Shown piece by piece: positions 10,884-24,879 of a DNA stretch of 64,000 bases; positions within the stretch are counted from its first letter, which is position 1, and each line of letters starts with the position of its first letter. Made by a program: the position numbers and the translations under genes. The notes below the pieces were generated by a model. The model was not told where the DNA came from, ran no database searches, and worked only from the letters and a program-made list of their open reading frames with translations. Origin of the DNA: Prunella strophiata (lineage: Eukaryota > Chordata > Aves > Passeriformes > Prunellidae); contig JAZBQD010000001.1 in assembly GCA_036583965.1 (NCBI GenBank), positions 30,166,597-30,230,596 on the forward strand, written 5' to 3'.

Positions 10884-13800
10884 ATATCTATGTTAGTCTA
10901 CTTAAAGTATCATTCCTTGAAATATAAAACATATATTCATGATTCTAGTATTATATTTGTGATTCTATTTTTTTTCCATTGGGGACTTGCATTAGACTGT
11001 GTTTCAGCATATAGTACCTACTCTCTTTTCTCTAGATTTGAGTGTATGCATATGAAGATATGTGTTTAAAATCCTATGCATTCTGTAGGTAGTCACTGAA
11101 CATGAGTAAAGCAAAGAAGGTTCACAGCTACTCAGCTCTCAATCAGATTCTGACTTCAGTCAAGAAGAATGATGAGACTTAGGGTGAATAACTTGCTCTC
11201 CTTTTTCAGATATTAATGAGCCCCATTTGTACTGAATTTCAATTCACAGCAGTGCTGAAAGTAGCAATAAAAAAGAATTGCAGGTGAGAAATGCAATTTT
11301 AAGCAGCAGATCAGATTCTTTAGCAAACCCAGGCTCAGTTTCTGATAAAAATGGAGGTGTCATTCATTGCTGCATTTTGCACACTGTCCTTAGGCTGCTT
11401 ACTCCCACTCATGCCAGCTGCCAGATCTTTTCCAGCCCCCACTCAGTGTCTGATGTAGGTTTTTACATCAAATGCTGGTGGAATGAAATAAACTCTATCT
11501 GGACCTCAGTGTGATTCAGGAGACTGATATCTGTTAACACAAAGGGAGACCACTTGAACTTGTGGAGCCTGAAACTGATCTGGAACAACACGGACAAGGA
11601 ATCCTGATGTAAACATTGTGTGATCATTATGTAACTCGTGAGGGATTCTCTAACATAGATTCAGTCAGTTCAAAGACAGTAATGTAGAAGCACATTATAG
11701 ACAGTGCTTCATAGAAATAAATTATTTAAATCCATTTTGCTAAAAATAGATGGTTGAATGGAAAGATCAACAGAAAGATGATAGATGGCAGCAGAAATTA
11801 AGAAACAGAAAGCTAAGCCCTGATATGTTCTGTAGGGGAAATGCAGAGGTCCATGTAAACAGAGGGAGGAAGAGCAGAAGTTTAGGCCATTGTATTCAGA
11901 CAAATACATACATCCATAGTTTGGCCACAAAGTAGGAGGAGGAAAGGTATTTAAAAGGGGATGCATATGTATAAATATTAATCCCAGTTTAAGAGGATTA
12001 AGTGGTATATTGCCTGTTAATTTATGTAGTTGTCAGTATTTATGTCAGTTAATTTATGTGTTATCAGTGTGAGAAGGGAAACATTATACATCTTTGTACT
12101 ACCCCAGAAAAGAGCAGCAACCCCTCCTCACCAGTTCTTTGTTTGCAAGCTTGAAACTTGTTATTATGACAGGTTAGGGAATCAGTGTTAAGTTGACATG
12201 CTGATACACAGAGTTCATTAGGTACATTTATTTGTACTCTTTCATGGAGAATATTTTGTGTCATACAATTTTAGTATTTACAATTCTCTAGAGAGTCCTT
12301 TGACTTCAGGTCTTAGAATAACTATTGATGTTACAGACAAGCTGTACCTGTTCCATGCATTAAAGTTATAGTGATTAAGTATATAATGCAACATTTTTGG
12401 GTTCTTCCTAGTCAATTGACCACTATATAAAGCAAAAATCTGTGCTGCTTATTCTCCTAAGTGAATTTAAACAGAGCTGAAATTAATCAGTTTTTGATGT
12501 AAACATTTGTTTACTATTTCTCTTCAGTGCTGTCCTCATCCTTACTAAACTGAATTTACAGTATTGCAAGACTGCACAAATCTCATCTATGTTAGTAGTA
12601 GCATCAGAAGACAAAAAAAATCTTGCCAGACCTACAGTATTTATACAAGCTTTGATAAGTGAGTTGTGGTAATTTTCTTTTACTACCCAGAGTTGTTACC
12701 CTGTCTCTTGGGGCTACTCAGTGCACCACAGTGTGCTGCTGCTGTTATAGAAATGCTGAATACATGTTTATAAAAGTGCAATAATGACTTGTCATCTTCA
12801 TAGATCTCCATACATATGCTTGATGGATTTGGAGCATCCAGATCCAAAACTGTGATTAGGTCTCACCTTTAGTTTTGGAGTGCTCTGTGCTCTAGCCAAA
12901 AACATGGAAGGTGGTGTCAGGCAGGGTAAGGGGTAAGGTTAATAGCAACCCACAGGAAAGAGATTGTGCTAGGAAAACATGAAAAGGAGTGGAGAAAGTC
13001 TGATCTCTAGTCTTTATAAACTAGGAGTGCTCAGACACCAAGAATCAAAACCGACATTTTGTTCCAGGTTTAAAAAATACTTTTATTTTTTCCCAGTCAA
13101 AACAAAACCTCCCAAAATGCAAGTTATTGGGAAATTTAACCTATATAGGTATAACACAGAGGCTGGTTGTTATGGACTGTTTTGCTTAATTATTTAGCTA
13201 ATTGATTTATTTTCTTTTCATAAGGTCTTTGCACAGATTTTACAGGAGTACTTGATAGATAGTTTCCTTAGCTGGTAGCTTGCATTAAGTATAAGGTTAG
13301 ACATGATTTAGAAAAAGAATTAACTGACAGCTTGTGAAGAGAACAGACAACTATTAAAAAATGTTGATTTAATTTTGGTCTTACATGACATTGACAGTAC
13401 TTAACCTTTGATTTCTTTTGAGGTTTTAGGTCAAAAACCAATTGAATTTCATGGTAGTTTTTTCTCCCAAAGCTGTAAGACAGCTACAAAAATTTGCAGG
13501 GGTTTGCTAGTTCAGATTAAGTTGTGCTCTCACATTTCAATCAACGTAACATTTCTCATCTGGAGAAGATCCCCTTTTTAATTCTACCTCTTTTTCATGT
13601 GATAGGCCTTGCCACCTTCAAAAAAACATAGTGAGTAATGCATAATTTTCTCTTTCTTCATTAGTACTACAAAAAATTGACCATTACAATGTAAGTGAGG
13701 GGGAAAAAGGGCTCAAACAGAAATGCACTATTTTTTCTTTGGGTTTTTCACTTTTCAGGTATATCCTTTTATCTTGGGCTACTGTCTTTTGTAACAGGAA

Positions 13801-14590
13801 AAACGAAAGAGAAGTGATGAAAAGAGTTGAGGAATCAGATAAATTCCTTGTCCTTGAGGATCCACCTAATTTAGGGTACCTTACAGGAGAAGCAGGCTGT
13901 AGTGGCCAGGGGCTGGATGTCAAATGTCCCAAAGTGGCCCAGCACCTCCAGTGTCTTCATTGTCACTGTCTTCCCTGACTGCCTCACTGATCTTATGTTC
14001 TGACATTTCTTTTGGTTTTCCCAGCTTTTCCTACTGTTCCCTAGCACTCTCCATATGAAGGAAAGTGATCCCACATCACATCACAGGGATCCATTTCTCC
14101 CAGTTGAGTTTAATTTGAAGCTGTCTGGAGCTTTGTGAAGAAATGTTTGAAGCAGTCAAAAGATATTTAATTGGTGACTAGAAGCATACATGCATGAATA
14201 ATCAAATTAGTTAAGCTTTTTTAATACTGGAGAATATTTACCATTTTAGAGTAAAAGAACATTGGTTATAGACAAAAGCTTTGAAGTGGTCACTTGCAAA
14301 AGAAATGGGAACCTTAAGTGAACCCTGGCACATGTGTGAGACTCAGGCTTTAAAGCAATTCAGTAAAAACATGTAATCACTCTGGCAGATGCAATTTCAG
14401 TGCTGTCATGAGTAACAAGAATAGAAACTAAATTCTTCAGAGCTGTAAGACCAGAAAGTTCATGCTGATACTTTTTATCTCTCCCCTCCTAATAGAAGCA
14501 GTGCAACAATATACTTGGGAATCAAATCTGCTGTATTTAGGAGCTTTTTACCAAAATTTTTATAGCAGCTGTCAGCATAGGAGATTGGGT

Positions 14591-14610
14591 ATGTATATAT
14601 ATATATAAAA
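14591..14610. repeat. (TA)n microsatellite
   Basis: ATGTATATATATATATAAAA, a short dinucleotide repeat. Confidence 0.85.
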
Positions 14611-17176
14611 ATTTAATGAGCAGATTCATACTGAGAACATGCTACTGTAGATCTGCCTGCTGACAAAAGTAGTGGTCTGAGTTCTTTTTATTTTTTAATG
14701 TTATTTTACAGGCTGTGTATTTTTGAATGTTCTTCTACTTTTAATGCCTCATGTTCTTTCCAAAATGGTACCTGTCTGAATCTGAGCTAAATGACCCTTT
14801 TCTCAAAAGTATTTGATGGCATTATTTTTCCATATAAAAGGGATATGTTTTAGTCTCTTGAAGTAACTTACAGGTTAACTGAATTGTAGGTTTCTGAAAT
14901 CTCATCCAATATGTTAAAAAACAAACATAAAATAACCCCCTATATTTTCTTTAAGTTTTTGTTCTTGCTTTACTGCTTTAAGCAGCGCTGATGGAAACAT
15001 GAATTCTTCATACTGCACATTCCTGAATCATTGATTAACATGGCAGTTTCCTTAAGTCCTTTTCTTTGTGCAGTGCCATGTAAAGTTTAAATTTCTGTGA
15101 AAGTGTATATAGTTTGAAATAAGATGAATATCTGTTTTTCAGTAATTCATAATAATATTGATCATTTTGAGACTGAAAAGTCTTTATTTAGATAAGTCCT
15201 TGTGAAAAAGCTACCTCTTTAAAATAAGTCCTCTTCTTCAGTTTCTCAGAATTGTTTGTTTGCTTTTGATTATATCAGAAAATTGGACAAGTAATTAATT
15301 GTGTAGCACACTGTAAACTAGAGTTTATTTATTAATTGTTCCTTTTGGCTAATGCAGCCTCTGAATGTTTTATCTTTTCATTGTATTTGAGAGTGGAATA
15401 ATTCTGATGTGGGGGAATAGTGGTAATTTTGCTCTAGTAAGAATATATTTTTTATTATGTGACTAGAATACTGCTACTTTTCTGAAAAGAGAGCTTACCA
15501 TATAAACTGATCTGAATGCAGCTGACCAGACAGCTGTGTACATTTCTATTCATGTAACAGAATTAGATGGCAAATGTTTTTTAAAATGAAACATAATTTC
15601 CATGCATTTGATATCCATTTGGGCAGGGCACACAGATGTTTTCATTCTGCAGACACCCACTATCTTGAAGTTCAGCATTTGTGGTCTGGAAATTATACTG
15701 GAATATTTTCTTACACATGTCCAAGTGCTATAGAGAAGTGCATAGAGGATTTCAGTTTGCCATGAGCCTTGGTGCTTCAATGTTAACACTATTGTTAAAC
15801 TGCCAAAGAGTCTAGCCAGGGATACAAGAGTTCACCTTCTCCAGCTGCCAAAGAATTGTGATCTATTCATGGGCAGGTAGCAAGGAACAGTGGTCAAGTT
15901 TTAGGGGCTTTTTTTTCCTTTTTCCCTTTTTCAATCAAAGCCCTTTCCACAACCAAGTGGCATCACTTTGTCTTAAAAATGAGCACTGTAAGCAAACTTA
16001 CAGAACAACTTTAACAGTGCTATAATGGGCCTGCCTGCATAATGTACATACTGTGTATCTTTGGAAGGAAATCTGTGAACTGAACAACACAGGCATTGGC
16101 TCTTCTTGACAATTACATGTGATGACATCTGTTGACAAAGTATTGTTAGCAGCAGAGATCAGAAAGACATGGCATGTGAAGTCAATTGTAGCTGCCAACA
16201 GCTCAGATTGTATTACATGGCAGGCTTGGAAATCTCTATTAGACTCTGCAGAGTGTCAAAATATAGGTAACTTGACAAGGTTGACTGAGAGGTTTGTGTG
16301 CAGAGTCAAAGGATTTTCAACTGCTGAATTAAGGGCAGATGTTTTACAGTGAGAACTTCAAAGCTTTGGATTTGTAGCAAAGCTGTTTACTGCAATAACA
16401 GTGATGTGAGTCCTTTCATTCTTAGGGAAGCTCTCAGGCTTCCCAGTAGCTCACTGGCTGGCACTGAGAATGTGATTATAGAGACACCTCAGTTACTCCT
16501 CTTACAGTAAGCTGGCATTGTGAGGTAATACCACACTCCAAGCTTCCATCACAATCCTAGTATGTAAAATGGTAATAAGGGAAAAAGTTGAAAGAAAAGA
16601 TGCTCCAAACATTGGCTAATCTCTTAGTAACTGATTTCTGCTAACAGATGTTGATAATAATGTGTTTCACTCTAAAAGTAGGACTACACTAGTAAAAATG
16701 GGTAGTTGAAAGTCAGACTTCTTTTTGGGCTTAAAGCTGAAGGTGTTTGAGGAAACACAATCAAAAAGTTGGTTTCCATAGGTTTCATTCCAATGCTTGC
16801 TATTTAGAGGTTAACCTACATAAGATTGTATCAAGACTCACAAACTAAGATGCTAATAGAAAAAAATCACAAACAAACATACAAATAAAAATCAGTATGC
16901 TTTTCTGCAACTTTGTGTTAAATTTTGAGTTTCCTAAATTTGATGCTAATATTTAAATCTGTAGAACCAGCATTATTATGAAATAATTTTTATTTTCTGT
17001 GTAGCAAGCAAGCAGTGGACCTATGTTTTTTAGTCAGTGTTCTCCAAGAAAACTGTGACTATTTCTGCAGCCTAGTAGTTATTTCAGGACTTCCATAAAC
17101 TGGTTCAGAATATATTGTTCCTAAATGTATTTGTATTGCTTTTCTCTGTTATCAGAGTACCATTTAGAAACTTACC

Positions 17177-17204
17177 TTTACTTTCCTTTATTTACTTTCC
17201 TTTA
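17177..17204 (+). repeat. Perfect 14-bp tandem doublet
   Basis: TTTACTTTCCTTTA occurs twice in immediate succession, pyrimidine-rich on the + strand. Confidence 0.85.
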
Positions 17205-17924
17205 TTTTGTATTATTGTTGTATTTTAATTTTGGGATAGGCTTTCCTAATATTTGTAGAACTACATTGTGCAAAAATGCACTCATGTCTAAACTACAGGA
17301 GGATTATATTGCTCTATTTGTGGACTTTTTCTGGAATAGAGAAAGGTAACTTTTTATTACAGAATGGATCAGGAAAATGCAGTCCCACAGTTCTATTAAT
17401 TGTTATGTGTGGTAATGACAGGTATATGTTTGTCAGTGCCTTCAGAATGCATAGGGGGTGTTATAGGAATGGCATTATCTCAATGATACACATTTTTGTA
17501 ATTACTTTTTTCTTTAAAAACAACACTAGATACTGATTAATAAATAAAATAACACAGATAAATGCTTATATTGAGTTTTTTCCACCTCATTTATGTCCTT
17601 AATGTAAGAGCCATAATGTTGTGTTTTTGTTGGCCTTTTTTTTTCCCTGCTTAAAGCCCTGTAAATTAATTTTTAGTGTGGAAGCCAATTCAGAGAGCAC
17701 TTACTGAGGAGGAGAGATTAAGAAATCAATTTCACAAATAATACTTTGCAGCATTTACTTAAAAGTAAAAGCAGCAATTTTAATCTTGCAGCTCCTGGCC
17801 AACTTTCTATACATAAACCTGTGACAATATTTCCATAAAAAAAAATCCCTTTGCCTCTCAGCCATTACAATTTTCTACAGGGTTAAATATTCACTGGGCA
17901 CATTTGAGCCTAGAAGGAATTTTG

Positions 17925-18250
17925 TTCTGGCACCCACAGGCATTGCTGGGTTGACAGGCTGCCCAGAGGTGCTGCATCCCTGGGCTTCAGCTGTGACCTC
18001 CTGGGTGCAGCCAGACCTCCCTCCTGCCCTTCCCCTGAGCATCAGGACCCATTGCTGGCAGCACTTGCAGCAGTGGCCAGGCCACTGTGGTGGCAGGAGC
18101 CAGGTTGGTGTCCCCATGTCCCAGTGGTTCCCTGGTTCCTCGCTGTTCCCTGGTGGCCAGGCTGGGATGGAGCTCCTGGGGCACCCAGCAGAGAACCCAG
18201 CCAGCCCTCAGTGCCCTGGCCTTGCACAAAACAGTGCAGGAGTGAATGAC
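17925..18250. other. GC-rich patch in AT-rich intron, nature unknown
   Basis: About 320 bases rich in CCTGG, CAGG and CCAG words, sharply different from the AT-rich flanks, with overlapping open frames on both strands because few stops occur in such composition. A piece reading GGCCAGGCTGGGATGGAGCT vaguely resembles a CR1 3' region, but I could not confirm that. CpG is rare, so it is not a CpG island. Confidence 0.5.
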
Positions 18251-21200
18251 ATTGCAAAGTCACTCCTCAGTGGTAGTGAAAATAAATAAAATATAACCTA
18301 GATTAAATTCCCCGAGAGCTTGGCAACAATTTCCAGTCATCTTAGCTGAGAGAGGTGGGGAAAAAAATGAGCTTCTGTTTCAAAATCTGGTGATCAGTTT
18401 AAAACTGAACTTGTGAAGAGGCACCAGAGCACTCTGCCTGAGACTTGTTAGAGAATCTGTGGAAGCTTGGTTGCAGAAAGCAGTTAAAAATGAATTTTGG
18501 GAGTATTCACAGATCAAGGGCATCTTAAAATAATTGCCTCGTTTGAAGAAGTTAATCCAAACTTCATATTAAATTGTATAATCTATTTTCCTCTCCAGTT
18601 TGCTCTTCTTTCTTTAGGCATACCTTTAAGCTGTAGGTAAAACTTCTAAGTAAGGGCAGTGCCTTTATGTGGGCTACCAACCAGGCACAGAGTTGTGTTT
18701 TCTTTTTATCCTTGAAAATCTCCCTAGTAATTTTTATCACATTATCACATGCATGTGCTGTTCTATATTATCATATTGTAGGTTTATGCAGGTAGAACAC
18801 CTGCTAATATACAATAATTCAGACTTTCATCGAGATGTCATGTAGTTACATTAATTTGACAAATAAACTGTGGTCTGCTTTAATTTTCTTCAGCATTTTT
18901 ATTGGAAAAGCTGAGGTTGTGAACTTGGCAAACCGAGGTCTGTACATCAAAAGATAGAAAGGTTTCCATGTGGCTCCAAAGTTTTTAGGTGTTTTGGGGA
19001 GAAGAGTAATAATTTTTCTTCTGTGCTGTATTTATGTTACTCTAAACACTGTAAATCCAAGGTTCTAGTTGATTATCTTTTGGGTAAATAGAGGGTAATA
19101 TACAGAATATAGTATGAGCTTAGATTGAGATGAATAACAAATGGAAGGAAGGCACCCAGTGAACAACCCCAGACTATAAACTCAATTTTAGAGCTTGAGG
19201 GAAGATGCACAGGCAGAATGGTTTGGGGAAAGGAAAACTCAATTTGCTTTTTAATAATTTCCCTTACCTACAGAATCAGTGCTCCATTTTAGGGTTTCAT
19301 GTCAGTGTATTCTTTCTTTGTTTGTTTAGTACTAGGCAAGCTCAAGTGCATTATCCCTGGTGATTTTATCTGTCCTATAGCAAAACTGCAGTTTTGGTTG
19401 AATATTGTAGCTGAGATATTTCTTTGTAGTTCAGATTTTGGTCATATGTGTATAGAAAAGTTTTTGAATTACAAACATAGGAAATGTAGTCTTTTGTAAG
19501 ATAATAGGAAAAACCAGGAACAGTACTGTGAGCTAATTTTTCCTAGTGGTGTTTGGAAAAGTGATCTCAGAAAAGACAGTAGATTTTCAGTATCCATACA
19601 TCATGTTAATCATTCCAATAAAGGCTGGTGTGATTACAGAATGTATTGCATGGATTTTGACATCGTTGTTGTTACTGGTAAGCCTGAGGCCTGTGCATTT
19701 TAACCTTTAGAACCTTTCTGTAATTTGTGCTGCATAAAAAATGAGAAAGCAATCTCTTCTCTACCAAACCCAGAAATAGAGTAGAGCAATATACAGGTGT
19801 ACAGAACAGGAAGAAAGACAAGCAGTAAAAAATTGAAATAAATAACGTGTCTCTTCACTACTTCCCTGAATGATGTGATTATGGGACTCATAATAAATAA
19901 ATTAAGATCACTAAACATACTTATTTTGGGCAATATTCCGCACCTTTTTTTTTTTTTTTTTTTTGATCAAGAGCTCTAGGTTAACAGGTAATGGTTATTG
20001 TCTTACATGGAAGATCTCTCAAAATATTTGGTACTCCCATGATTTTCTATCATTTTTTTGGCAGCTGATTGAAATCTCTTGAACAGATGCTGTTAGCTCA
20101 GGAATTTCTGGCTGATTTTCCTGAGATTACAGTTGCAGCTCCAGCTGATGATTGTGGATTGCAGGTCTACCTGCCCCCAGGTGGTGTTCTTAGGCTGTGT
20201 GTTTCCTGAGAGAAGCTCTCAGTTTCCTTTTGTAAGTGCAGAAGGGAAAGGCAGATTGGATTTTGGCAAGAGGACAGTTGGGGTTATCATTAGCAAAGGC
20301 AGAAAGCCCCATCAAACAGTGGTGCAACATCACGAGTCACCTCTCCCCAGAATTGAACTACTATTGCTGGTAGACTTGGTTTGTTCTTCACTTTGGTCTC
20401 TTCATTAACTTGTGAAAATGCTTGAGTTGGGAAGGAAAACTGAAAAGGGTAGAAAAAGATTGTATGCAGGACTTAATAAATTAACAAAGGTGTGAATGCC
20501 AATTTTGGAATAAGAATTTTGCAAGCATATTAATGAGGATCACCCTTTGATTTTCAAGGATATCCTCTGGTGGTGTTTTTGCTCTGCATTTGCTTCAGCT
20601 GGCAAAACTGACCTTTGCACTCAAATGAAAATTAGCATAAAGAAATAATGATAATTACTTTAGATGACAATACATACAAACTCCTTGTCATTCATAGTAA
20701 GGCTGTATGTGCAGGAAAAGAAATTTGAAAAGAAGGGGTTTTCATTGCTCCATATGAGCCTAAGAGTCTTATTCAGAAGGTGAGCCCATTATTAGTCAAT
20801 TCTTCATAGAAAATTTGATTATGAAGAAATTGTGCCAGCTGGGCACATCTGTGGCCATGTGACTGATAACTTCAAAGGCATCTCCTTTTAGGAATAACAA
20901 GTGTGTAAAAACTCCTTTGGTGAAAGCATGGTGGGAAAATGGGGGTTACAAGTTATGAGTAAAGACAGGATAGTTATGATGTCCAGTAACTTTGTATAAA
21001 TTTTTTGTAAGCATTTATTGCTAAAAACTCCCCAGTTTCCATTTCAGTCTTTAGGAGGTTAATGGGTAATAGTTTCTGCTAGTTGATCTGTGAATAATGA
21101 GATCCTTTGGGTTCACATGAGTGAAATATGAAGATTGAATGTTTTAAGTGTCTGTTTTCTCTGTATACAACTCTATATTTCTCCAAGATTTTGTCTTGGT

Positions 21201-24200
21201 AAACTGAATAGTAGGCAGAACTGAATCCCAGTGAGTTTATAGTGAGACATTAGGAGTCTTGATTTTGCAAGAATCTGTAGTTTTTAATCTACTTTAGGAG
21301 GCAATGCCTTTTCTTTCTGCATGAAGCATTAGTCCTTTAATGTAGTAGTACTTGCAGCAGCTTGTAGTACTTGGTTGCAATGAGAAATCTGGCAATTTCT
21401 TCTCAAGTAGTTCAGATGTTGTATGTGTTTATATATGAGCAAATTTGCAAGGACATAACTGATAAACATGATGTTCTGGGAGCTGGCACAAGAACCATGA
21501 TTTTCTCTGCCAACAGAGCACTATCATGGTTGCTTACTACTCATTTAAAACAATAATCTCCCAATATTTTGGGAGGGGTAGGAGTCATGTTTTGAGGTGG
21601 AAATGTGAACAAATTTGCCAGCGGATTGATCAAAAGTGTTTTTCTGCACATAGATGTGTTAACTCACAAAATTTTTAATTGGGGCCATAAATGGCATTTA
21701 AACACAATTATACTGTGTTAATTAAAATTTAAATTAAAAAAATTATAATGTTTAACTTGGCTGAGCCCCTCTCAACACTTAAATGTTAGACCTGCCCTGT
21801 AGCTATTATGAAGCCTTTGAATTGCAAGGGAAGAATGCTTAAATTATAAAAATACTGTGTGTGGTGCTTATATTGAATGCCAAGTATATGTATTGTGATC
21901 ACACAGAGAATTAGACATATTTACTCCCTTCCTTTCCCAGTTTATGAAGCTGAATTTCACAAGAATGTTTTAAGAATCAGTAAATTTACTTGTCTGTAAA
22001 GTTTGAGAGCATGACAACTGGATATAATATATTAACACAGGTGCTTTCAGTGTATCTTCTTTTATTCTGTTTGCTCTTGAAAAATTCTCTCAAAAGTTAC
22101 TGGAGAAGGCAGAGAAATTAGTAAAAACACCTTTTTTCTTTAAGACTTTATATTTCTTTGCAGATACATAGAGTTATGTAGGTGTATTTTTATACTTCCA
22201 GTCACTAGAATTTCTTCATTATTTTCTTGTTCAGAAAAAGACTCCTCTACACTTCCAACTCCCCCTATTGCCCAAACCCCCTGCCCTTACCTGTGCAATT
22301 TTGCACACTGCATTGGTTAGTGGGATTAAGTTGGTGGAGTGAATGCCTGCTGTCATCATAGAAATCAGACGAAATTCCCTTCTATTTATTTTGTAAAGCT
22401 GGTTGAAGACCATTACTGTCTATCTTTATAAATCTTGTCTTTCTCAAATATTTGTTGAAAAGTCAGGGGACAATTTACAAAACACAAAGCAAAGTCTGCA
22501 CCAACTGCTAGGAATTATTTTGTCTCATTGATGTTTGCTATTGAGAGGGACAAGGTCTATTAAAAGAATTGCTGAAATGATTATTCTTATTATTTGTTCT
22601 TAGTTATCATAATCAATAGAGCTGTCAAGCACAAAACACTTCACACTGTGGGCCAAGTCTGTATTTGTCGGCTAAATAATCAATCAGTAAATTGAAACCA
22701 AGGTGCTGGGATAGGATGGTGCCAGCCAGGGTACAACAGCAAACAGAATATTGACAGGCTTTTGGAAGTGTTGCATTGAAGTTCAGTAATGGCTGATAGG
22801 TGGTTGAGTTTGATTAATGCACCAGACAGGAGTTTTCTGACTCTTATTGCTACATATATAAAACTTGGGTTTATGGAGAAAGAGAATTTTTGTGTGTAAG
22901 TGACTAACATTGAAACGAAAATTGGAATTCTTCTGTATTGATTAGGAGTGTCACTAACAGTTTTATTGGGTTTGGAGAGACAGGAATGAACCTGCCTGTG
23001 TAGATTAATCAGTGAAATCACCTCTCAGGCAGGAGGTAAATGAAAATAAATTACTTGCCTGCATGAGGTCTTAGTCTGTGGAGACTGCTCTGCTATCATG
23101 TGTGCCTCACTCAAAGGCTGATCCCTGATGAACATTTGGAGCCTTCCTCTTTTCTGTGCACAAACAAAAAACACCCCTCACCCCCAGGACTGAATGCCTA
23201 GAGGAAGAACAGAACAGAAAATTAAGTCCAAAATTTTAGTAAACAAGCAGACAGCTACAGGCTAGTGGTAAAATACCACAGAAATGGGAGGGAAGAAATG
23301 GAGTATATTTGGCAGAGTGACAGCATTTATTTAAAGGCAGATTTTTCATTCTCTGAGTTTCAGATCTAAAAATTGGCAGACATTGCACTGGAGATTGCTT
23401 TTTCTCAACATCCTGAAAAGCAGTCTTTGGAGTGATATACTTCTTGGCATTCTCAGAGGATACCAAGTAGGTGATACAGTATGCAAAAGCAAAGTCTGTG
23501 AGGTACATACAAATGCATATGTAGTACTTAAAAACCTTTCATGAAGGAACAGTTGCATAGAAACAAAATTTTCCAAGGGAACATTTCTATGCAATCAAAT
23601 GTGGTAACACATATTGGAAATAGACCTTAGCATGAGAGCAGGCCTGTAAGCAAATTAATATTCTGAGCATTAACTTCATGGCATGTGGCTGTAAGGTTCA
23701 TGCAGGTGCATAGTTGTTTATTTAAATCCTTTTCCTAATCATAACAAAGTCTTTGGAAAATATTTTAGTAGAGGAGGAGAGTGATTCAGTGGTGATTTAT
23801 TAAAATAAATAAAGATATATTTATCTTTCAAACGACTGATTTGGATGAAGAATTAAAACTCAACCAAAAGAAAAACAGCAGGTGGGAACCTGGAGTTTGG
23901 AAATGCTAACTGCTGGTACCACTGTCCTGGTATGTTGATCAGGATATCAGTTTCACAAGATAAGTATTGAGAAGTTTATTCATAGCTCAGGCAGAACTAT
24001 TAATAGAGACATGTCCCCTCTCTGTACCTCTGCAGTTCCTAAAGAGTTGTTCTGCTGCAGGGAACAAGGGCAGTATTGCCCCTGCAGCAGCCTGCTGTCA
24101 CTGTGGAGAGCATGACACAGGCTGAGTAGGGTCTTGTGTGACAAAAGACAGAAAGGAATTGTCTTCTCTTGCAATTAGAGAGATGCATTTCTCTTGCATC

Positions 24201-24839
24201 TACTCACACCATTCCTTGAAAATATTGTGGGGAGTAGGAAGGGGTCTGTGGTGCTTCCCTTGTTCATCTTCTGCCTCCTCTGACTCGATGGCTTATGCAC
24301 TCTCCAGAATTTTGGTTTGAACTATGGGCAAAGCAGCCTTCTGCTGAAGAGAGAGCAGAGCTGGTTTGTTTTCTCACTGTCTGCTGCCATCTGAATGCAG
24401 CTAGTAGTTCTATGAGATTCATATGCAGCTAGGTCCTTATTCAGAAGAGATAAAAGGAAGCTAGTATTCCAGCTAGGAATTTGTCAGTTTGTTGGCTGAA
24501 ACACATGAGATGGAAAGGAACCAAAGGGTGTGGAGATTGTGGCAATGAATGTTCAATAGGATTTGGGTGTGCCCTAAGTGCCTTCACTGTAAGTTCTTCT
24601 AAACCTTCTTGTTCACTTTCATGTCTGTTCTTACAAATGAAAGTCATGTTAAATTGAAGAGTCATCTAAGAATAAGCTATGCTTTATATTTGTTCCTGTA
24701 CAGGACTTGGCTAGCCAGCCTTGTCTATTTGTAACTGGCAGAGAAAATACCAGTGGAAAGAATTCAAGCTTCATAGGAAATGTTTAAACCATCTGTAAGG
24801 ATACTGCAAGTACACTTCCTTTGGTGCTATCACCAAAGG

Positions 24840-24840
<1 letters not shown>
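18251..24840. other. Intronic sequence without recognised genes
   Basis: AT-rich single-copy intron with a 20-T run at 19945-19964. No coding exon, RNA gene or clear transposon was recognised. Confidence 0.55.
19945..19964 (+). repeat. T20 homopolymer
   Basis: Twenty consecutive T on the sense strand of KCNMA1. Confidence 0.95.

Positions 24841-24879
<39 letters not shown>
24841..24879 (+). repeat. T39 homopolymer
   Basis: Thirty-nine consecutive T, the longest homopolymer in the window, followed by C and six A. It could be the reversed poly(A) tail of an antisense retrocopy, but no recognisable gene copy lies next to it. Its length is likely to vary between individuals and to be poorly measured in assemblies. 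Confidence 0.95.

Larger units (their letters stand above)
8476..17929. other. Intronic sequence without recognised genes
   Basis: AT-rich and apparently single-copy. It holds an A12 run near 8750, a perfect 11-bp inverted repeat at 9644-9670, a TTATATATG repeat near 10851, a (TA)n stretch near 14591 and a 14-bp tandem doublet at 17177. Open frames are short and resemble no known protein. Confidence 0.6.

Noticed and set aside
10811..11069. A pyrimidine tract with TTTAG at 10826-10830 followed by a 77-codon open frame
   Set aside because: The open frame is largely due to an AT-only repeat with no donor before the stop; it codes for low-complexity hydrophobic sequence.
17951..18289. Overlapping open frames on both strands in the GC-rich patch
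   Set aside because: Low stop density follows from base composition; no frame stands out and none matches a known protein.
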